A DNA stretch of 64,000 nucleotides, from NCBI GenBank assembly GCA_014191855.1, contig BJHF01000023.1:1-64000 (forward strand), written 5' to 3'. The stretch comes from Deltaproteobacteria bacterium (lineage in GTDB: Bacteria > Myxococcota_A > UBA796 > SXON01). Made by a program: the position numbers and the translations under genes. Below, piece by piece: positions 16,407-26,263 of the stretch (the stretch's first letter is position 1; each line of letters opens with the position of its first letter). The notes beneath the pieces are model-generated. The model did no database searches. It saw only the letters and a list, made by a program, of their open reading frames with translations, and was not told where the DNA came from.

Positions 16407-17264
16407 ATGGAGCCAGTGGATCACAGCGCGCGACCCATCTTCGTGGTGAGCGACTCCACGGGCGACACGGCCACGCGCGTTGCCCGCGCCGCCCTTCGGC
16501 AATTCGAGGCGGCCACCAACCCGGTGCAGGTGTTCGCCAACGTGAGCGACCGGGCGATGCTGGAGCGGATCCTCAAACAAGCAGCATTGCAGGGGGCATT
16601 CGTCGTCACCTCGCTGGTCAGCGCCGATCAGCGCGCCTTCGCGCACGAGCTCGCCAAGGCCTACCGGATCTTGCAGATCGACGTGATCGGCAGCTTGATC
16701 ACCGGCCTCTCCGGGTGGTTGGGCGCGGAGCCGCAGTCGATGCCCGGGCTCCTGCACCGCACGGACGCGGAGTATTTTCGACGCATCGAAGCCGTGGAGT
16801 TCACCGTCAAGCTCGACGACGGGAAGGATCCCCGGATGCTCCCGCTGGCGGACATCGTGCTCACCGGCGTTTCGCGCACGTCGAAGACGCCCCTCTCGGT
16901 GTTCCTGGCGTACAAGGGCTACAAGGTGGCCAACGTGCCCATCGTGCTGGACCACGAGCCGCCGAAAGAGCTCTGGGATGTCGATCCGAAACGGGTGTTC
17001 GCGCTCACCATCGACCCGGAATCGCTCCAGCAGATCCGCCGCCAGCGCCTGAAAACGATGCGGCTCCGCGAGGCCTCCAGCTACGGAAACATCGATTATA
17101 TCCTGGCAGAGCTTGAATACGCCGAGCAGCTCTTCAAGCGCAATCGTCAGTGGCCGGTGATCAACGTCACCAAGCGCGCGGTCGAGGAAACGGCGCAGCT
17201 CATCCTGGCCCATCTGAGCGGTGAGGGCGTGATCAACGACCGCCGTGAAGTGGGTCAGCTATAG
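16407..17264 (+). CDS. ppsR: PEP synthase / pyruvate-phosphate dikinase regulatory protein (DUF299 kinase-pyrophosphorylase)
   Basis: A 285-residue bifunctional regulator that inactivates PEP synthase or PPDK by ADP-dependent Thr phosphorylation and reactivates it by Pi-dependent dephosphorylation. IFVVSDSTGDTA at the N-terminus and the P-loop-like GVSRTSKTPLS (154-164) are diagnostic. ATG 16407 (MEPVDHSARP) is chosen; the frame extends upstream only into sequence antisense to the CoA-transferase gene. The stop overlaps the kinase GTG by one nucleotide. The target enzyme is not in the window, so PpsR versus PDRP cannot be settled. Confidence 0.92.
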   Translation: MEPVDHSARPIFVVSDSTGDTATRVARAALRQFEAATNPVQVFANVSDRAMLERILKQAALQGAFVVTSLVSADQRAFAHELAKAYRILQIDVIGSLITGLSGWLGAEPQSMPGLLHRTDAEYFRRIEAVEFTVKLDDGKDPRMLPLADIVLTGVSRTSKTPLSVFLAYKGYKVANVPIVLDHEPPKELWDVDPKRVFALTIDPESLQQIRRQRLKTMRLREASSYGNIDYILAELEYAEQLFKRNRQWPVINVTKRAVEETAQLILAHLSGEGVINDRREVGQL

Positions 17265-19117
17265 TGGTCGCGGGGCGCAATCCGGTGATCGGCAGCGTCA
17301 TCGACAAATACGAGGTCCTCCAGAAGCTCGGGGAGGGCGCCACCGCCACGGTCTACCGCGGGCGGCACATCTCTATTGGCAAAGACGTCGCGATCAAGGT
17401 GCTTCATCCGCACCTGTGCGCGTCGAGTCGTTATCGCGAGCGCTTCCACCGCGAGGCGCGCGCCGTCGGCCGCCTATCCCACGAGAACATCGTCTCCATC
17501 CTCGACTACAGCGGCCAGAACGCCGAGGACTGCTACATCGTCACCGAGCTCGTCGATGGGATGACGCTGCTCGCGTTGATCGACACCCACGGGGCGATCC
17601 CGTCTGAGATCCTCGCCTCGATCGGCATCGAGTTGGCCGAAGCGCTCAGCTTTGCCCACAAAGCAGGGATCATCCACCGGGACATCAAACCCGAGAACGT
17701 GATGGTGCGGCGGGATGGCGTCGTGAAGCTGATGGACTTCGGCGTGGCACGGGTGCTCGACGAAGGCCAGATCACCCTCGATGGATCGCTGCTCGGCTCG
17801 CCCGCGTACATGAGCCCGCAGCAGGCGGTGGACGAGAAGCTCGACGGCCGAACGGACCTGTTCTCGCTCGGAACGGTGCTCTTCCACGCCGTCACAGGAC
17901 ACGTCCCCTTCGCGGGCAGTAACGCCTCGATCATCCTCCGAAACATCATCGACGGGCAGCGCGCCGAGGTGCTGGAGCTCAACCCGCAGGCGGCACCAGC
18001 GCTGGCTGCGGTCACCGACAAGCTGCTCCAGACTCGCGCCGAGGACCGCTACCCGACGGCCGACGACGTCGTTACCGCGCTGCACGCCGTTCTCACAGAG
18101 TCGGGCCTCACGCCGGAACACCCGCGGATCAACCTGCGCGCGTGGCTCGTGAACCCCAAAGAAACGGAGACGCTGCTGGTCGCACACTTGCAAACGGACC
18201 TGCTCTCCCGGGGAAAGTCACGTTTGGCCGAGGGCGATACCGTTGGGGCGTTGCAGCTCTTCAATCGCCTGCTGGCGATGGACGAGAACCACACGGAAGT
18301 GCTGGCGTTGATCCAGGCGCTGCACGCGCCGCCAGCCAGCAGCACACGGATCGGGCGGCTCGCCGTGATCGGTGCAGCCACCCTCCTGTTGGCCGGCATC
18401 GCGGCCTGGGTCGCCTACCCGAGCGCGGATCCGGGCGCTCACGCCGCCGCGAAAGCCAAGATCGAGGCACCGGTCGTCGCACCACCCGCGGCGCCGCCTG
18501 TTGCGACCTTGGCCGTCGCCCCAGCCTCGACACCGGTCGCCGCAACAACGACCAAGCCGCTGCCCACCCCCGCGGCAAAAGCGACGCTGCCGGGCTCCCG
18601 CCCCGAGCCGCGGCCGCCAGCCGCGGCCGCCTCCGCCCCGCTGCCCGGCAAGGTGTTCCTCGATCTCGTGCAGCCCGCCGACGTGTGGATCGACGGGCAA
18701 AAGAAGGGAGAGTGGCGCAATGCGAAAGGCAGACAAACCTGGCTTGGAACGCAGGATAACCCGATCCTCCTCGATCCCGGGCCACACACCCTTGAGCTGA
18801 AGAACCCGGGCGCCAAGCTGTTCACCGAGCGCTTCACCATCGGCCCGGACGAGAGCCGCCGCGTCAGCACCGAGCTTGAGCGGTTGTCCTCGGAGTACGT
18901 CGTCAATTCGGCGATGCCGCGCGACTGCCTGCTCACGGTGGACAACACAAAGTACGGGGCCGTAAAGGACTTCGGGGGCCGCTTCGAGGTTCCCGGCGCC
19001 ACGGGACACGTGATCTTCGACTGCCCAGACAAGGGCCGGTTTGAGTACGATGTGACGCCGAAGGCGGGTAGCCTCGACTACATCCCGAACCCGATGCCGA
19101 AGGAGCTCCTGCCGTGA
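17264..19117 (+). CDS. Transmembrane Ser/Thr protein kinase with extracytoplasmic domain
   Basis: A 617-residue Hanks-type kinase. The catalytic domain covers about residues 14-275: glycine loop GEGATATV (23-30), Lys45 in VAIKVL, HRDIKPEN (catalytic HRD at 138-140) and DFG at 158-160, then SPAYMSPQQ. A helical region (about 300-355) leads to a membrane helix (366-386). A Pro/Ala-rich linker to about 465 then reaches an exported domain containing KVFLDLVQPADVWIDG and LLDPGPHTLEL, which resembles PEGA-type domains. GTG start overlaps the ppsR stop. All catalytic residues are intact. It probably senses something in the periplasm. Confidence 0.93.
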   Translation: MVAGRNPVIGSVIDKYEVLQKLGEGATATVYRGRHISIGKDVAIKVLHPHLCASSRYRERFHREARAVGRLSHENIVSILDYSGQNAEDCYIVTELVDGMTLLALIDTHGAIPSEILASIGIELAEALSFAHKAGIIHRDIKPENVMVRRDGVVKLMDFGVARVLDEGQITLDGSLLGSPAYMSPQQAVDEKLDGRTDLFSLGTVLFHAVTGHVPFAGSNASIILRNIIDGQRAEVLELNPQAAPALAAVTDKLLQTRAEDRYPTADDVVTALHAVLTESGLTPEHPRINLRAWLVNPKETETLLVAHLQTDLLSRGKSRLAEGDTVGALQLFNRLLAMDENHTEVLALIQALHAPPASSTRIGRLAVIGAATLLLAGIAAWVAYPSADPGAHAAAKAKIEAPVVAPPAAPPVATLAVAPASTPVAATTTKPLPTPAAKATLPGSRPEPRPPAAAASAPLPGKVFLDLVQPADVWIDGQKKGEWRNAKGRQTWLGTQDNPILLDPGPHTLELKNPGAKLFTERFTIGPDESRRVSTELERLSSEYVVNSAMPRDCLLTVDNTKYGAVKDFGGRFEVPGATGHVIFDCPDKGRFEYDVTPKAGSLDYIPNPMPKELLP

Positions 19118-19584
19118 CAACCAGGTCGCGCTCGCCCTGGAGCAGGCCGGCTCGGTTTCGCTACGATCGGCTTGCCGCCGGCGTTATCCTCGCCTGGCAC
19201 GCGGGTTGCATTGTACTCGGACAGATGGCCTGTTTCGTTACATGGGAAATGCCGCTGGTGGAGGAGAACGAGCCTCCCACCATCTTTCCGGGCGGCTTCG
19301 CCGACGGCGAGCTGGTGGAGATGAGCGAGGACACCACCTTCTTCGTGCGCGCCCAGGATCCCGATTCGCAGGAGCCCCTGTTGTTTCTGTGGGAGGCGGG
19401 GAACGACGCGCTCTTCGGCGAGCCGTCCCAGATCGGCGAGCCCGGCGAGGAGGCTGGCGCCCTCTGGTACTCGGTCGTGGTCGTGGCGTACGACCCTGAT
19501 CTCGACGGCGATACCGTGCAATGCCACATCTACGACGGGGACGGCGCGAGCGTGGACCTGGCTTGGCCGGTGGTGGTCCTGTGA
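19114..19584 (+). CDS. Exported protein with one Ig/cadherin-like domain
   Basis: A 156-residue protein with GTG start overlapping the kinase stop by 4 nt. A basic N-terminus and a hydrophobic stretch (AAGVILAWHAGCIVLGQMAC) form a signal sequence; one of its two Cys may be lipidated, though neither lipobox is canonical. The mature part (ENEPPTIFPGGFADGELVEM, then FVRAQDPDSQEPLLFLWEAG and VVAYDPDLDGDTVQCHIYDGDG) has the sequence rhythm of Ig/PKD-like domains in bacterial surface proteins. No function is recognised. Neighbouring genes encode a kinase and a surface lipoprotein in the same run. Confidence 0.6.
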   Translation: MTTRSRSPWSRPARFRYDRLAAGVILAWHAGCIVLGQMACFVTWEMPLVEENEPPTIFPGGFADGELVEMSEDTTFFVRAQDPDSQEPLLFLWEAGNDALFGEPSQIGEPGEEAGALWYSVVVVAYDPDLDGDTVQCHIYDGDGASVDLAWPVVVL

Positions 19585-21155
19585 TCGCCCTCCTGCTCGC
19601 CGCGCTGTTGGCTGGGTGCACCGGCTTCGACTTCAAGGATGCCGCCGAGGGGGGCACCCCCGAAGACCCCGCGATCGCCCCCGGTACGCTGCGTATCGAT
19701 ATGCGCCCAGCCTCCGACGCGTTGGAGCTGCTCCCCCAGAGTTTCCTCCTCGCCCCGGGCACCTACGAAGACGTGCAGGTCGCTCACGAGCTCAGCGCCT
19801 CATCCACCATCTTCGGAACCTTCAACGCCGAGAGCATGCAGGGCCTTGGCGCTGCAGCCGCCTCGGCCAGCGGTCCGCTGGACGCGGTGATCCGCGCCGG
19901 TCGCGCCGGGCTGCTCCAGGGCGGTGCGGCGAACACGGATGAAGAGGGGTCGGTTTCGTTCACGGTGCCGGGCAACCAGGCGTACAGCGTGGAGATCATC
20001 CCCAACGATGCCTCACGAAGCCCGATGATCGTGCTCGGCAACGCGACGGTGGATGGCGATCTCGACCTCTCCCAAACCGTTGAGGCGGGTGCGCCCGTCT
20101 ACGGCCGGGTGACGGACGCCGCCGGCGTCCGGCTTGCGGACACCGAGCTCCGCCTGCGGCGAACCGACCTGGACGTCTCCTCTGCCACGTTCACCACCGA
20201 CAAGAACGGCTGGTTCATCGCCCGGGTCGAGCCCGGCTACGAGTACGCGCTGGCTACGGTGGGCGATGGGGACGCGGTGGGTGGCCCCATCGCCTCGGTG
20301 GAGCAGGTGTTCACGGTCGAAGGCGCCGATGGTGCCGAGGTCAACCTCGACGTGGGCGAGCGCGATTCGTTCGTCCTCAGCGCCCGCGCGGTGGACGCCG
20401 GAGGCGATCCCATCCCCAACCCGCACGTGCGGGCCACGAGCACCTCGCTGGAAACGGGAAGCCTCGTCCTCGAGTTCGAGGCCCAGTCCGACGGAAAGAT
20501 CACACTGGAGCTGCTCCCTGGCACCTGGACGATCGAGGTATGGCCCAGCACCGAGCAGGCCGAGCTCACGCCGTGGGTGGCCACCTTCACGGTGACCGTC
20601 AGCGACGACGTCGACGACAGCGACGACATCGGGGACATCACCCTGAACCCGCCCACCCGCTTGAGCGGTACGGTCACCCGCCCGAACGGAGAGGGCGCCG
20701 AGGGCGTCAGCGTCACGGCCCGCGAAGTTGGCTTTGGCGGCTACTCGTTCAACACCACGACGGACGCGGATGGAAACTACACCCTGGACGTGCCGCGCTC
20801 GCCGCTCCGGGTCCAGGCGATCCCGGCGATCGCTGCCTCCGGCGCCTACACCAACCAGGCGTTCGATCTCACCGAGGCCGACTCCACCGAAGCGTTCGAC
20901 ATCCCGCTGGTCACCGGTGCGCTGCTCTCCGGGGTCGCGACGCTCAACGGCGAGCCAGTCCCCTTCGCGCTCGTCGAGATCTACGACCACGCGGAGGAGC
21001 TGCTGCTCGCCCGCACCCTCACCGATGCCGACGGCGCCTACACCGTCCGCATCGACCTCCCGGAGTCCGAAGCCGACCTCGAAGGTGCGGAAGACTCGGG
21101 GGATGACACTGGCGACGACACCGGCGGCGACACCGGCGGCGACACCGGTCCCTGA
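19581..21155 (+). CDS. Lipoprotein with carboxypeptidase-regulatory-like repeats
   Basis: A 524-residue protein starting at GTG 19581, which overlaps the previous stop by 4 nt. The leader IALLLAALLAGC has a clean lipobox (LAGC). Several regulatory-like beta-sandwich repeats follow, with patterns such as GRVTDAAGVRLADTELRL, TDKNGWFIARVEPG, GTVTRPNGEGAEGVSVTA and TDADGNYTLDVP. The C-terminus is Asp/Gly/Thr-rich (GDDTGDDTGGDTGG), a low-complexity tail typical of surface proteins in this window. Probably an outer-membrane-anchored surface protein. Confidence 0.75.
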   Translation: MIALLLAALLAGCTGFDFKDAAEGGTPEDPAIAPGTLRIDMRPASDALELLPQSFLLAPGTYEDVQVAHELSASSTIFGTFNAESMQGLGAAAASASGPLDAVIRAGRAGLLQGGAANTDEEGSVSFTVPGNQAYSVEIIPNDASRSPMIVLGNATVDGDLDLSQTVEAGAPVYGRVTDAAGVRLADTELRLRRTDLDVSSATFTTDKNGWFIARVEPGYEYALATVGDGDAVGGPIASVEQVFTVEGADGAEVNLDVGERDSFVLSARAVDAGGDPIPNPHVRATSTSLETGSLVLEFEAQSDGKITLELLPGTWTIEVWPSTEQAELTPWVATFTVTVSDDVDDSDDIGDITLNPPTRLSGTVTRPNGEGAEGVSVTAREVGFGGYSFNTTTDADGNYTLDVPRSPLRVQAIPAIAASGAYTNQAFDLTEADSTEAFDIPLVTGALLSGVATLNGEPVPFALVEIYDHAEELLLARTLTDADGAYTVRIDLPESEADLEGAEDSGDDTGDDTGGDTGGDTGP

Positions 21156-21164
21156 ACAAGAGCG

Positions 21165-21932
21165 TTGACCCGCAGCGGGGTGCGGCGTACCTTCCGCGCG
21201 GTGCTCACCGCTCTGCTGCTGTTTGCCCTGGTGGGCCCGGTTCGGGCGAACGATGCGACGCCCGAAGCCCGGCTTGAAAGCGCGCGCTCCGCCTACGCGC
21301 AGGGACGAACCTCCGAAGCCCGCGATCAGCTCCGCGATCTCCTGAGCGACGGCCCCGCGCTCCCCGCCCCAGTGCGCCAGGACGCGCTGGCCTACCTGGG
21401 TGACATCCTCTACTCCGAGGAGGGGCAGAGCGCCGCCGAGCCATTCTTTCGGGCCCTGCTCGATGAAGCCCCCCGGTACGTCATGGATCCGCTCCAGCAC
21501 CCCGACGAGGTTTCGCGGTACTTCGAGAGCCTACGGCCGCGGCCCCAGCCCTTCGACGTCACGGTGGTGAAGCCCGCGCTCCCGCCGCCCGCTCCCGCCC
21601 CCTGGCTGGCCCTCGCGCCAGGCGGCGTCTACTACTTCGCCCACGGAAAACCTGGCACGGGCGTCGCCATTGCCGGGGTACAAGCCGCCCTACTGGTCAC
21701 CAACCTCGTACTCCTCACGCAGGTGCGTGAGCTCGACGCGGTCCACGCCGGCACGGACGAAGTGGGCGAGTGGCGTGCGCTCGAGCTCGCGACAGACCTC
21801 ACCGCTGGCGCGTTCTACCTCAGCCTCGCGCTGCCGCCGGCGATCGAATTCGGCCGCTGGGGGGTAAACCGACCCCCGCCGCCACGGGTCGGCGTCGGCC
21901 CCACAGGGATCTCGCTGAGCGGCACGTTCTGA
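21165..21932 (+). CDS. Exported TPR-like protein with C-terminal membrane segments
   Basis: A 255-residue protein. The TTG at 21165 or the GTG at 21180 (VRRTFRAVLTALLLF) may start translation; both give a signal peptide ending near VRANDA. Residues 30-95 look like one or two tetratricopeptide helices (SARSAYAQGRTSEARDQLRD). A Pro-rich linker precedes two hydrophobic helices that begin LALAPGGVYYFAHGKPGTG, a pattern common in proteins that meet the membrane near a periplasmic TPR. It lies 9 nt after the lipoprotein gene and 31 nt before the sigma54 activator. Function unknown. Confidence 0.65.
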   Translation: MTRSGVRRTFRAVLTALLLFALVGPVRANDATPEARLESARSAYAQGRTSEARDQLRDLLSDGPALPAPVRQDALAYLGDILYSEEGQSAAEPFFRALLDEAPRYVMDPLQHPDEVSRYFESLRPRPQPFDVTVVKPALPPPAPAPWLALAPGGVYYFAHGKPGTGVAIAGVQAALLVTNLVLLTQVRELDAVHAGTDEVGEWRALELATDLTAGAFYLSLALPPAIEFGRWGVNRPPPPRVGVGPTGISLSGTF

Positions 21933-21963
21933 CGCCTGAGCGCCGATAGCGTTAGAGGGGCGA

Positions 21964-23751
<1,788 letters not shown>

Positions 23752-23752
23752 G

Positions 23753-23803
23753 GCGAAGGCCCGGGCCAGGTAGCTTGGTTCAGCGTGGGTTGCGGGCCTT
23801 CGC
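23753..23803 (+). terminator. Hairpin just after the sigma54 activator gene
   Basis: A perfect 11-bp inverted repeat (gcgaaggcccg at 23753-23763 and its complement at 23793-23803) with a 29-nt loop starts 2 nt after the stop codon. There is no T-tract, so it may be a Rho-assisted terminator or a 3' stabilising structure. Confidence 0.45.
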
Positions 23804-23839
23804 GGAGGCGCGGGCTCGGGCGCCGACGCCACGGCGAGG

Positions 23840-24041
23840 TATCCCCCCCGAATTGCGACAACCGACGAGGCATCCTAGGTAATTTGCGACCCTGGGGCGC
23901 CGGCGCGTCCCTGCCCAGCACGCACCCGACCGACAAACGCCGAGAATTTCGGGACCGACGCGGCGCCGCCCCTTCGCACACGCGATCCTGTCGCAATTCG
24001 TTGGGGATAGCCCAGAGCTCTGTCGCATTTTGCGGGGGATA
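23840..24041. repeat. Four copies of a 20-bp repeat arranged as two facing pairs
   Basis: Consensus read rightward is gtcgcaattcgnggggata. Copies at 23990-24009 and 24022-24041 read on the plus strand. Those at 23840-23859 and 23871-23890 read on the minus strand; the 23871 copy is diverged (13 of 20 positions match its neighbour). The cluster fills most of the 338-nt gap between two convergent genes, and no gene is seen in it. Symmetric short repeats at convergent gene ends resemble REP/BIME elements, and this family differs from the one at the left end of the window. Confidence 0.7.
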
Positions 24042-24089
24042 GGTCGGCCGCACCCCGCTCGGCGGGCCGCCCGCCTGCCCCGGCTACCC

Positions 24090-25229
24090 TCACCCGACCA
24101 ACGCCAACACTCCCCCAATCACGCCGCCCACCACAAGCCCCAGCGCCGTGCCGCTGATTCGAATCATGTGCAGGTACCGCCCGGTCTGCTCCTCCACCAT
24201 GGCGCGCAGCCCTCGGCCCGACAGGTTGTTCAACGACCCGGTGACCAACGCGGCGACTCCCGCCGAGAACCGCTTGTTCAGCACGCGCTCCGCCACCTCG
24301 CTGATCCGCGCTGCGAGCGGATGCTCGTTGAGACGGTCCAGCGACCGCAAACGATCGCGCTCGGCGCACAGGAACTTCCCCAAGTGCGACGAGATGGGCT
24401 CGCGCAGCGAACGAACCAGCGCCGTCGCGGCTCGGAGTCGGTGCGCGGCCGACAGGCCCTGCCAGCTCGCGGTGTACTCTCGCGTGGCGACCCGAAGCGC
24501 CGTCGCGACCAGCTCCGCCAGCGCGGGGTCGACGGGCTCGGCTCCGCTCGGTTCGGCCTCTGCCCACTTCGCCACGCGGTCCAGCGGCGTGAGCGCCATC
24601 ACGGCCCACCCCTTCGGCCCATTCGGCAAAGCCGCGTTGAACTTCGACCCGAACTCCGAGTCGCTGGCCACCGCCCCGAGCGCGCGACGTGAGCAGGTCT
24701 GGATCGCGTCCCTCACGTCGTCATCGTCGAGCAGCTCGCCGCCCGCAGGCAGGTTGACCTTTGTGAAATCCTGCTCGGCCAAGGTGGCAGCCAACGTGCC
24801 CTCAATTCGCACCCATGCCCGAGCGACCAGCGCCTCCGCATCCTCCGGAGCCCCGATCGCCTGATCTACCGCGTCGTACACCTGCTTCCGAAGATCGGAA
24901 TCGTCGAGCGCTTCATGCAACATGGCGCGCACCGCATGCCCGGCGAGGAGCTGGTGCCCCACCCAGGCGCCGATCCCGGTCGCGACCGCCGCCGCCTGAT
25001 CCTCGATCGCCTTGTACGTTTTGGCGATGGCGAACCAGTCGCAGATCCCGCCCACCAACGCCCCTTCCAAGCCATGAAGCGCGATTTCGCGCCAGGTCGG
25101 TTCGACCGACGCCGGCCACAGCGCCACCACCGCAATCGTACCCACGATCGCCGCCGCCAGGAGTCCGTGCGCCATCATCACCACACGGCGCGTTTCCCGG
25201 ACGGCATCGCTCAGGTCGTGATCGTTCAT
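24090..25229 (-). CDS. DUF445 family membrane protein
   Basis: A 379-residue protein. Two hydrophobic helices lie near the N-terminus (MMAHGLLAAAIVGTIAVVAL; then LEGALVGGICDWFAIAKTYKAI, the DUF445 signature) and one at the C-terminus (GLVVGGVIGGVLALVG). A long helical, charged middle lies between them, the usual DUF445 layout. The ATG at 25229 has gggag 5 nt upstream; a longer in-frame start at 25325 lacks such a site. The family's function is unknown; an envelope role is assumed. Transcribed toward the repeat cluster. Confidence 0.85.
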   Translation of the reverse strand: MNDHDLSDAVRETRRVVMMAHGLLAAAIVGTIAVVALWPASVEPTWREIALHGLEGALVGGICDWFAIAKTYKAIEDQAAAVATGIGAWVGHQLLAGHAVRAMLHEALDDSDLRKQVYDAVDQAIGAPEDAEALVARAWVRIEGTLAATLAEQDFTKVNLPAGGELLDDDDVRDAIQTCSRRALGAVASDSEFGSKFNAALPNGPKGWAVMALTPLDRVAKWAEAEPSGAEPVDPALAELVATALRVATREYTASWQGLSAAHRLRAATALVRSLREPISSHLGKFLCAERDRLRSLDRLNEHPLAARISEVAERVLNKRFSAGVAALVTGSLNNLSGRGLRAMVEEQTGRYLHMIRISGTALGLVVGGVIGGVLALVG

Positions 25230-25452
25230 TGCGGGCTCCCTCGAAAAAAAGCTATCCCCGTAGCGCTCGACTCGTTGCGATAACCGCCGCAGTGAGCCGC
25301 TCTCAGCCCACGATCGACGCCTCAACCGGAAACGAACGTGGACTCACCCGGGCCGACGCGCCCCGCCAGTTTCCGGCCTATCTTAGATTCTACCGTCCTT
25401 TCCGAGCACGGCACCACTCGTGCTACAGTTCTCAACACCGGAGCCCACCGCC

Positions 25453-26259
25453 ATGCCTACGCCGACCTTCCCGACCTCACTCCGCGTCCCGGTGCTCGCC
25501 GGCACCCTCGCCTGGATGCCCACCGCCCAGGCAGCAACTCCAGAGCCGGCCCCGAATCCGTATTGGCTGCGCATCGACGCCGGCGCCGTTGTCGGTCAAT
25601 ATACCTGGGGGCAAACGGTCACCGGCGCGGAAACCGCGCTTCTCGGCACAGACGGCGACGTGGAGACGGTCGCCGCCGGGATTCGGCTTCGAGGTCGGAT
25701 TTGGGCCCCCAAATTTCCCTATTTGGGTGGGGAGGTGGCCTACGAGCACGTCGGCTACGCGTACGATCCCGCGCCAGTCTGCGCCGCCGCCGGAACCGAA
25801 TGCGCAGGTGCCGACGCAATCGGAAATACCATCAACGCACCCAGCCTTTTGCTGTTGCTCCGCGCGCCCGTGCTCCGCGGCCCTACGAGGCTGGCCTTCG
25901 GCGCCCGGTTGGGCCTGGCGACGTCGCAAATCAGCACGGCCACCGTGGTCGACACGAGCGTGGCCCTCTACCAATTTGACATGGGCCCGCTGGCCGTCGG
26001 CGCCGAAGGAGAGCTGGAGTTGGCCTCGGGGCTCGGCTTCCGCGCGGACTACACCGCCGGACTGACGGGGGGCTTCGCGCCCAACCAGGGTACCCTCGCC
26101 CTGGAGGCCTCGTACGCGTTCGCGCGGCACGCCTACCTCTCCGCCGGATACGCGCTCTCCACGCGCAACCTGTCAATCACAGATCACGACGGCGACGAGG
26201 TTGGGACGGTCCACGATTCTCGCGGCGGGCTTCGCGCCTTGATCGGCGTTCAACTCTGA
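25453..26259 (+). CDS. Small outer-membrane beta-barrel protein
   Basis: A 268-residue protein. The ATG at 25453 (MPTPTFPTSLRVPVLAGTLA) gives a signal peptide cleaved after AQA. The mature part has regularly alternating amphipathic strands with glycine and aromatic residues (WLRIDAGAVVGQY; YLGGEVAYEHVGYAYD; GFRADYTAGLTGGFAPNQGT) and ends in a barrel-type strand (ALIGVQL). A loop contains a Cys pair (PVCAAAGTEC) that could form a disulphide. The gene ends 4 nt before recC, an odd neighbour. No specific family recognised. Confidence 0.6.
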   Translation: MPTPTFPTSLRVPVLAGTLAWMPTAQAATPEPAPNPYWLRIDAGAVVGQYTWGQTVTGAETALLGTDGDVETVAAGIRLRGRIWAPKFPYLGGEVAYEHVGYAYDPAPVCAAAGTECAGADAIGNTINAPSLLLLLRAPVLRGPTRLAFGARLGLATSQISTATVVDTSVALYQFDMGPLAVGAEGELELASGLGFRADYTAGLTGGFAPNQGTLALEASYAFARHAYLSAGYALSTRNLSITDHDGDEVGTVHDSRGGLRALIGVQL

Positions 26260-26263
26260 CTTC

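Noticed and set aside
25405-25424. Short inverted repeat (agcacg / cgtgct) upstream of the outer-membrane protein gene, possible operator.
   Set aside because: Only six pairs and no other promoter-like elements; a chance match cannot be excluded.
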